In this document: positions 55,916 to 64,000 of the stretch, one piece after another
Layout of the letters: the number at the start of each line of letters is the position of its first letter
How positions within the stretch are numbered: the stretch's first letter is position 1
NCBI GenBank assembly: GCA_019426215.1
Contig: CM033400.1
Location: 23,420,568 to 23,484,567, forward strand
Source of the DNA: Buddleja alternifolia
Taxonomy: Eukaryota; Streptophyta; Magnoliopsida; Lamiales; Scrophulariaceae
DNA length: 64,000 nt
Direction: 5' to 3'
Program-made: the position numbers and the translations under genes
The notes under the pieces: model-generated
Told to the model about the DNA's origin: nothing
Databases searched by the model: none
Seen by the model: the letters and a program-made list of their open reading frames with translations, nothing else

Positions 55916-56743
55916 TCATTTTGCATCATACTTTATTAGACATATAATTTAGGGGGAATCCACTTGATTTATGTCTAAAAGAAGTTTTTGTTTATTGGTA
56001 CAAGTTATCAAATTTAGGGAGAACCTTAAAGTTGTACTTGACCATAACTGGAAACGTCAATGATCAAAATTTTCAGATGCATGATCATCAACTCTCAGTA
56101 TTACTTATGCATAAAATATTGGATGCTCAAACATAAAAAGTCTTTTCAATCCTTAGCGTCTAATTTTCTAATGATATATCAACCAGTGATATCAGTTAAG
56201 CGTTGAACCAATTCCATTCAACACTTAATATAATTTTTTTTTTAAAGTCATGCATAAATTTTACAAGCTCTTTGAAGTAGTGGGTAGACTCAAAAGTCTA
56301 TTTTGTACTCTACTCGCACGCTTCTATCACATCAAACTGGCGGGTAATCAAAACTTTTAAAATGACGGTTCAGAGATAGCACGTGTTTGTGTACGTGTCA
56401 GTGTACCATCAGGCGCGTGTGCTACACTCTGAAAATGCCAAACATTTTTTTTTTAATTTTAACTCGGATGTCAAATCTTTATATATGGGAATTACCAAAT
56501 GTAACTTCTCTCTCTTACACAAAACTCGCGTCCGCAGTTAATGAATTTATGACTGAGATTAAAAAGTCTTTACACGTGTTTAGATCCTACAGAGACTAGA
56601 GAACACAAGTTTCAAGATTCTTTACTGTGTCATTTAAAACACAATTTCTGCAGAAAAATCATTCACTTTCACTCAAAGATTTCTGCAAAAAAATTTCTCT
56701 CTCTCAAAGCAAAAGAAAATCTCAATTCACTCTACTTTCAAAA
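55916..56743 (+). other. Spacer between pol and third frame, PPT-like motifs
   Basis: Non-coding. TTTAGGGGGAATCC at 55948-55961 and TTTAGGGAGAACC at 56013-56025 resemble polypurine tracts, well upstream of the true one. The leader before the ATG at 56744 is CT/A-rich (ctctctctctcaaagc), as in a 5' UTR, suggesting the third frame may be expressed from its own or a spliced RNA. Confidence 0.55.
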
Positions 56744-59700
56744 ATGGCACCAAAGAAAGCTTCGTCTACTTCTGCCGAGTCTATCATCAAGGTTACTGAA
56801 GGCCTTATTGTCGACTGGAAATTCCTGTATGATCAACCCCAGATCAACCTACATGATATGATGGACACAGTTTCAAAGGGCGAGCTGAAGAATTTCTTAA
56901 CGCAATATTCATATTTCTTTCCTACTGAGGTTGACACTTTTTGGAGGACTGCTAAACTCTTAGAGGACAAGAAGTCTATCTCTTGCCTTCTCCCTATGTC
57001 CAAGAAGGAGGCACATAGGGAATTTGTGTTGTCTGCTGCATCCATTTCAAAGAACTTTAAACTTCCCAATGCAGGTAATGCACTGGATAGTATTACTCTA
57101 GCACAAATCAAGGAAGCATGGACGATTATGAGGGCTTACGATGATGTCCCCTATACCTAGCACTTTGAAAAGAAAGATTTGGTATCACAATACCGTCTGT
57201 TGGCTGATTTTAGCAGTAAGATTATTGAATGCAGAGTGGGCACTTTTGATAAGGTCAACCCCACACAATTTCAGATGATGACAGCGATACTCCTCTCTAT
57301 CCAAATCAACTGGAGTGAGTACATCCTTGGAAGGTTTAGGGACTGTCTGAACACCCCAAATAAACCATATGGGCTTGTTTTGAGTGACCTTCTGTACAGA
57401 TCAGACTGTGTTAACTCATCTGGTCTCCCGTTGAATAAGACCAAGTTTTTGGGAAGAAGGATTCTGACCAATCTATTCAATCCTCCCAAAGTTGGTGGTG
57501 TTGCTAAACCACTTTCTGAGCGTCAGACTGTACGTGAAGCGTCTGATGAAGAGGCTGAGCGTCCTGCTCAAGAGGAAGCTGTGAAGCGTCCGGCTGCTAC
57601 TACGAAGAGGGCTCCTAGAAAGCCCAAGGCACAAGCTGTTCCTGCTCCTCAGAAGAATGATGAGGAAACTGATGAGGATGCACAAGACAAGTTACCTCTC
57701 AAGCGGAGGAAGCCGGAAGGAATCATCAAACAAATTGAATTCGATGAACCAGCTGCTGCTCCTCCCGCTCAAGCGCTCAAACTCGTTGAAGGAGTCAACG
57801 TGAAGAAAATCTTCAAGCGTTCCAGTACAAGCAAGCGTCGAGCTGCTCCTGTTCCTGAAGAGCCTGAGACTGTTGAGCCAAACGCTCAAGTTGCTGTTGA
57901 GCCAAGCGCTCAAAGTGTTGCTGTTGAGACAAGTTCTCAGGGTAAGTTTATTTCTTCCCACAGCATTCCTATTCCTACATCTGTAGAAGATCCTGCTCTT
58001 ATAGAGGATAGTTCATATGTTACAGCTTTAGTCCCAGCTGCTGCTGAAGCGTCAACAAACGTCCACCTAGATGTTGAGTTGACAGAAGTTGTGGCTATTT
58101 CCAAAGACGTTGCCGCAAAAGCCGTTGAAATTGAAACTGAGGAACTTGCTTCCAAAGAGATTCAAACATCAATCCCTATTCTAGCTATACCAGAGGCACG
58201 CTCAGAAGGTCAGAGCATTGCTGAAGACGTTACAAAGCCAAAGCACTTCTTCCAACTGGACACGCTGAAGATGATTGATCATTTAATCAACTACATGCCC
58301 CTAGCGCTCGAAGAAGATTTCATTCCTGCCGACTATAATGAATACAGATATATTGCTACTGAGAATGAGATTGCCCTGCTGATTGACATCGACAAGAAAA
58401 TCAGGGATATAGTGTTTAACACTAAGATGACAGAAATTGAGAGGAAATATTATATGGCCATTCAACTACAAAAAACTCCTGGTCAAATACCATCCTCTCT
58501 CATTCCTCAACAAGACAGACAAGGAGGAACAACTCCTAGATGTGATGTGGATCTGGTGTATTACCTCGACTATGGCCACAGCAAGCCTACAGGTTTTGCT
58601 CTCATAGACTACAATATTTGTGTGTATGAGCCACTTTGCCCTAGCTTTCTCAATCCATCAGAGGAAGTCTTGAACCGAGAAGGCTACACACACTTTCCTC
58701 ATATTGCCAATAGTCCTGAAAATCTAGCTTTGGTCAATCCACTTCGCCAATGGAAAAATAAAGCAGTTCATGCCGGTGAGCATCTCGAATCTCTCACAGA
58801 TCTGATCCAGACTGAAGCTGATGCATATTTTGATAGCATCTGGAATGCTAACTATCAGACCGATAGATATCGATTTGAATCTATCAGAGATATTCACCAT
58901 GAAGGCATTAGAGCTATTGTCAACGCTGGCACAGACTACTGTATGAACGAAGTAAATTGGGTTGAAGCGTATATGGGTCATCAATATACCTTCACAGAGT
59001 TAGTTCAAGCTCCCCATTTATTTGGCATAGGCATGCATGACAAGAAGCGTCATTTCGCCAAGTATTGCCTGAAGAAGCGTCAACAGAGAGTTGGACCTGT
59101 TCTCAAGCTCCTACTAATTAGACATCAAATTGAACAATGTCTACATCAAGAGCTTCACAGATTGTCCATTACTCCTCTACATTTCAACGCTCAAGCGTTT
59201 ACCAGCGGCAGTACTCAAATTACTAGCCTGGATTTCGCTCCCAGCCACTGCGAAGATAATTTTAACTTGATGGTGAAGATTATGACTCCATTATCTTATT
59301 TCGACAAAATCTTCACTGCCAATCTCAGACAATGGAACGGCTCCGTCATCAATTCATTTCGAGGATATCCATTGCTCTCTTCTATCCGCAAAGAGGTACT
59401 CAATCATTATGAGTTTGTCCTCTCACTGCTAGAAAGAAATCAAGGACTAGCTCAAGCGATCTATTCCTATTTAGAAGAGTACTATGCTGCTTACATGCCT
59501 GACGATCAGTGTCTCAAGTCTCTTCCCTCTGACCGTTTGATTGGATTTTCTAGAAATTACTCTCCAGATTCCATTTTCTCTATCTTTCAAGCGCCGTCCA
59601 AAGTCTTTCCGCATCATGTGCTTGATATCATTGGTCCCATGCACATTAGGGCCATTCATAGTCCCCTTCACACATTCATTTTCGGTACTTGCTTTTCAAG

Positions 59701-61021
59701 AACACGCCTCTTTGCACTTTTGGAAGCTGCATCCACTTCGTATGCCGATTTAGCAAATTGGAACTTCAACTTCGATGACTTTCGCCAAACAGAGTCAGCT
59801 CTTGAGGAAGTGCCTGCTAAGTTAGTTGAAGCGTACACTTCTGAAGTTGCACGTATTCCAGCGTCTGCTGAAGAACCAGTTCAAGCGTCTCACCCAGAGG
59901 ATATTCCTGACGCTCCTGAACTTGTTACTGGTGATATTGCTGAGGATCTTTCTCTCGACGTACGAGATATTATCTTCGATCTAGCGTATCAAGCTCCCAT
60001 TAACTCTCTCAAACACTCATCCAGATTCAAGCGACTGGCTCCTCAAATGGTTCAATCAGATGCGAGTCAATCTTTCGGTCCTTTGCTCAAATCCGTTTTG
60101 GAAGATATCAGTGCTCATGCTAATCAAAACAAAGAATCTCTCCACTGGATTAAAGAAGATTTAGCAAAGATTGAGTCTCACGTTATGAGCGCTCAAATTG
60201 CTCATACGCGTAGTTCAGCTCAAGCGGCTGTTGGTGAGTGCAGACAAACTTTTCAAGAAATGCATGATGCTACTCATGCCAACCAACTTGCCATAAAAGA
60301 AGCATTTTAAAAGCGCCTCGAAACACTAGAGACATCTCTGAATGATGCTACCAGCGCCAAGCTCCTCGCATTGCAGGAACGCTTCGACAAGCACTTGGAC
60401 GACATTACCGACTCTATGTCTCAGATTGCTCATCAGGTCAGTATACTTACGGAACACTTTCTCAAATCTTATGATGGCAATAAGGGGGAAGAGAAGAAGA
60501 AATGAGAAAAGAGAAAAGCGTCGAGTTCAAGAGCTCAAGAGCCTCCGCCTCCTAAGCGTCAAGTCTTACCTCAAGTTTTACCTTCTCCTTCTGCGCTAAG
60601 TCTCCCTTCTTGGATAACTGCTGTTGGAGTAAGTGATTCTGCTGGAGCGCCTAGTAGAACGCTAAGAGAACCTCCACGAGCACCGTATCCAAATCTACCA
60701 ATACCTTCTCGGGCACTGCTTGAACAGTTTGACATCCCTCTTCAAAGAGCATCTATTCCAGAACCTTCAGATCCAAGAATTTTAGCTGAAGAGAGGCAGA
60801 TGTCTGACTTCATCCGAACTTTCAGAATTTGCCTAAGGTATATTGGTATTGACCCAACTGATTGGGACAAACACTTTACTGCTTTCAAAAAGAGACTACA
60901 AGAAGAAAATAAGCTCATAATCTACAGAGATCATGAAGCGATGATGACCTTGGAAGATAATCTGACTGAAGCTATCCGAGTTGAAATGCCCAAGCGATAC
61001 AAAGTTAGATCAAGTCATTAA
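56744..61021 (+). pseudogene. Third frame of SIRE-type element (env-like position)
   Basis: One reading frame from ATG 56744 (MAPKKASSTSAESIIK) to 61021, about 1,425 codons, interrupted by three stops (TAG 57158, TAA 60308, TGA 60503); the middle open part is 1,043 codons. The N-terminal 250 residues (KISKNFKLP-like, INWSEYILGRFRDCL, YGLVLSDLLYRS) resemble the plant protein type often found downstream of SIRE pol. Next is a Pro/Ala/Lys-rich part with a nuclear-localisation-like PLKRRKPEG near 57695, then a long region with no family I recognise. A predicted coiled coil spans about 60085-60480. I see no signal peptide and no clear membrane segment, so an envelope role is not supported by sequence. 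Confidence 0.75.
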
Positions 61022-61236
61022 AGCTTTTTGATTTGCATTATCTATATTCTTGTCTTTTATATTTTGTTTGTTTAGTTGTAAAAATGCTTGTAATCTTTGA
61101 TAAATATAAAATGCATTTTTCAGCTGAAACATCTCGTTGAAGCGTAACTAACTTTAACTAACCTTATCTAATCAAAACTAATTTTTTTTTGGCTATCTAA
61201 CTCTTGAACTATAAAAGAGTAAGTATTGTCATCATC

Positions 61237-61249
61237 AAAAAGGAGAAAT
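61237..61249 (+). promoter_or_regulatory. Polypurine tract of SIRE-type element
   Basis: AAAAAGGAGAAAT directly before the 3' LTR TG. Primes plus-strand synthesis in LTR elements. Confidence 0.8.
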
Positions 61250-62804
61250 TGTTAGGAATTTCATATTAGATGTTTTGATGATGACAATTAGGACTTTTTG
61301 TTAGACCCCAAAATATGTAAATTTGTTTTCAGCTTTGAAGCGTTAGATTTGTAATAGGCTTTGTTTTATTTTTATTCTAGATTATTAGGTTAAGTTATCT
61401 TAGACTGAGCGTCTGATATGTTCTGAGTGAGTTTATCAGAAGTAAGGTTTGAAGACTCAAGCGCCTGAAGTCTGAATAAAGATGAAGATTGCAACCGTCT
61501 AGAATGATTAGCTACACCAAGCGTTACCTTATAGGATAGAAGTAATTCAAGGTTGAATAAGCGTCTATCAATGACTGATTTCACCGAAATTTATTTCTAA
61601 GTCCAGAAGGAGTTTAATGCAAATATTCTCAATGCATTAAGTGCCAACGGGCATTTAATTCAAATGCATTAAATACTGATAAGAGCATTAAATGTGATAA
61701 GCACTTTCAGACGTACGGAGAAACCACCATATTGGACTCTCAACTATTCAAAGACTGCAGCACCAACTTTTGTGCAGCAGATTTTCAGGAAAAAGGACAA
61801 AAGTGGTTCACTCGCGGAAGTGAGAGACACGGGTTCATGCATGTGTCAAACGGACACTTTTTCCAAGAATGCCTATAAATAGGACTTCAACAAGAAGCCA
61901 AAAACACAGAGAGAACAATTATCAAGTTGAATTGCTGTTGCATTGAAGTCTCGTTCCTTACAATCTCAGAAAAGCCAGAATTTTCAAGAAAACATTCTCT
62001 TTGCTTTTCTTCAAATTCCTGAGACAGTCAACCAATATCTCAAGCATTCTCTTCAGAGAAACCCACATTACTACTGAGATATTCCTAGTTGTTTGAACTT
62101 TATCAAAATCAAACAAACATTTTAAAAGAACCCCTATCCAAGCCTCGCGATCTGTGTGAAGTCGAAGTTGGATACTTGCCGTATTTCTGGGTGAAAGAAG
62201 CAAGGGGATTGAAGTGATTTGGAGCAGAAATCTGTGTGATCAAGGAGCTCAAGTCATCAAGATCCATCTCTCCCTAATTTGTAGAAGATTCTGTGTGATT
62301 CTTTGAGAATCATTTTAGTGGATTGCCTCCAAGTGTTCAAGGAGAAGAAGGACGTAGTTGGGATTACACCACCCAACGAACCTTACAAATATTGTGTTTT
62401 TTACTTTACATTCAGTTTTTCATATTGTCATATCATAAACTGATCAAGCAAAACTTAATCAAACACTAAGCAACTAAATACACTTTCTGTGATGCTAAAG
62501 CCTTTTAAAAAGGAAGACTACAAAAATCATTCTGCTGTGCTAACACTGATTAAAGAACTGAACGCTTAAACCTACTTGGTTAAAGTATTCAAATCTTGAA
62601 ATCTAAGTTAACTTTCTAAAAACAGTCTTCATCAGACGCTTAGCATAAGTGTCTATATTTCAAGTAAACGCTCAGTCAAGCGTCTACTTTTCAAGCGTCC
62701 AAAATCCTTTTTAATGCGAATCTTTTTTAAGTCGAAAAAGATTTCAGGGTCTATTCAACCCCACCCCCCTTCTAGACCCTTTCGTATGCCCCTTGGGATC
62801 AACA
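61250..62804 (+). repeat. 3' LTR of SIRE-type element
   Basis: Matches 48800-50353. Differences cluster in the first 350 and last 400 bases; the middle (about 61590-62030) is nearly identical to the other LTR. Confidence 0.92.
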
Positions 62805-62809
62805 ATTTT

Positions 62810-63485
62810 AATTATATATGTCAAATATATAATTACATAATTATTCACATAGATTATAATTAATCTAATTGCAGATTTTATAGTAAAAAAATAAATATAT
62901 ATTCGACATGTATAGGTAATTACTGATATTAATATTCGATATATATATAAATATATATATATGTCGAATATATAATTAGTTTATTTACGATTTATTATAA
63001 AATATACAATTATATTAAATATAATCTAGGTAAATAATTATAATTAGTTTATTCATATATTTCTATATCAGAAATAAAAATGATTACAAGTAGCTATAAA
63101 GAAGGTAAATAAAACAACTTGTGTGTTGTGGTGGGAGTGCAAGTCTTTATCCCTAGCATCAGGGGTTCAAATCTCATTGATAGCAAAAAAATTCAATATT
63201 TTTTCATTTGGCCGCCATGTGACCAACCCATTATACACTTGGCGCCACATCATCAATTTTTCCTCCAATTTTGAAAAATCCCCAATTTTGACATTTTTCG
63301 GCAGCCACATCAGCAATTTTCGGTATTATTTGGTGCCATGTTAGCAATTTCCGGCAAATTGTACTCAAATTGCCAATTTTTGTATTATTACTGTACCTAA
63401 ATTGCCAAACCCCCCCCCCCCCCCCCAATTAAAGTACCAAAATTACGAATAAGCCAAAATAAAGTACCAAAAAGATCGTTTTGCC
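62810..63485. mobile_element. MULE-like element 4, right part
   Basis: Ends with the inverse of GGCAAAACGATCTTTTTGG and is bounded by GTTCACCATC at 63486-63495. A C-run of about 18 lies at 63409-63426 where the left TIR has a short G-run. The tRNA-like module at about 63119-63195 (tgtggtgggagtgcaa ... ggggttcaaatctc) mirrors that of the left TIR. The frames in both directions are TIR by-products. Confidence 0.85.
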
Positions 63486-63495
63486 GTTCACCATC

Positions 63496-64000
63496 ATGCA
63501 GTAAAGAACACCACGAAATTATTGGAGGGTTCACGGCATCGGTAGGTGAAAGAATGACGTTTCTAAGCTAAAAAAATTCCAGATTCTCTACATATTGTGC
63601 GTTTAATTACCATACGTGTATATATAAATACAATCAACAAAAACATTAAAGGATTTGTTCTAGTGTTCTAGAAGGGTGGTCAAATCCGCAGGCACAAAAA
63701 TTTAATACAATATTCTACCATAACATATTCAACATTCTATTCAAACATGTGAGTAGTGTGTATAATGTTCCATCATATACAACATTCTATTCAATAACGT
63801 GAGTAACAATAGAATATATTCTAACAGTTTCAAATCTAAAACTGAGGGTAGAAACATTCTCATACGTCAATCAAAAGAAGATCAAGGACCAAAAATTTTC
63901 TGACCTTTTTGAAATTATTTAAAATCCTATTTATGTTGAAGCATTCTTACGATTACACCTCCTGTATATGTAAAAAAACTTACAATTTCACCCCCTAATA
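63496..64000. other. AT-rich intergenic DNA with short repeat
   Basis: The phrase caacattctattca(a)(a/t)a(a/c)(a/g)tgagta occurs twice (about 63728-63755 and 63780-63806). Nothing else is recognised up to the window end. Confidence 0.4.

Larger units (their letters stand above)
48800..62804 (+). mobile_element. SIRE-type Copia retrotransposon (14.0 kb)
   Basis: LTRs of 1554-1555 bp (48800-50353; 61250-62804), TGTTAGGAATTTC ... ATCAACA type, with a perfect 5-bp duplication ATTTT (48795-48799 and 62805-62809). It has an initiator-Met primer-binding site, gag, pol, a long third frame and a polypurine tract. I count by eye about 40 LTR differences (near 2.6%), so it is fairly young. Size, domain order and a large frame after pol place it in the SIRE/Maximus group of Copia. 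Several stops and two pol frameshifts make this copy defective. Confidence 0.93.

Noticed and set aside
56627..57160. Separate gene starting at the ATG at 56627
   Set aside because: It is in the same frame as the following 1,043-codon stretch, separated by one TAG, inside a retroelement. The ATG at 56744 after a UTR-like leader is the better start.

Overview
This window is nuclear DNA of a flowering plant, almost certainly a eudicot. It shows AT-rich intergenic DNA, GT-AG introns, an R2R3-MYB gene with the standard plant 133/130-bp first exons, a plant defensin, and dense nested transposable elements (TEs). I cannot name the species from sequence alone.

Only three host loci look like real genes, all on the + strand: a two-exon class I defensin (18698-19482), a three-exon F-box/FBD-type gene (32014-33618), and a three-exon R2R3-MYB of the MYB4-like repressor group (40137-41807). 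Directly after the F-box gene lies a truncated fragment of an RWP-RK (RKD-type) gene. At 35.9-37.2 kb is a decayed five-exon gene of the Transposase_24 (Ptta/En/Spm) family.

The rest is mostly TE. 1-14.9 kb: an old long terminal repeat (LTR) remnant, a Mutator-like (MULE-like) inverted-repeat element, then a degraded Copia element (3506-14877, target duplication AAAAC) whose 5' LTR was split by a second, minus-strand Copia element (3640-10340) that kept only gag and part of the protease. 15-18.3 kb: a second MULE-like element and a further inverted-repeat element split by a MITE. 21.4-28.5 kb: a minus-strand Gypsy element with gag-protease but no reverse transcriptase. 29.5-31.1 kb: one end of a CACTA transposon with palindromic subterminal repeats and a tandem duplication. 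34.8-35.4 kb: tandem repeats. 43.2-45.6 kb: a small LTR retroelement whose internal region is an intron-free, decayed copy of the 5' part of a host PDS5 cohesin-cofactor gene; a 489-bp solo LTR sits inside its 5' LTR. 46.9-47.9 kb: a third MULE-like element. 48.0-63.5 kb: a fourth, with a 10-bp target duplication, split by a 14-kb SIRE-type Copia element that has gag, pol and an unusually long third reading frame of about 1,425 codons.

The strongest candidates for something new are the PDS5-carrying retroelement, the long downstream frame of the SIRE-type element with its pervasive AAGCG word, the Lys-to-Asn change in the MYB bHLH-contact motif, and one MITE family placed in the promoters of both the defensin and the MYB gene. 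All calls come from reading the sequence; no database search was run.
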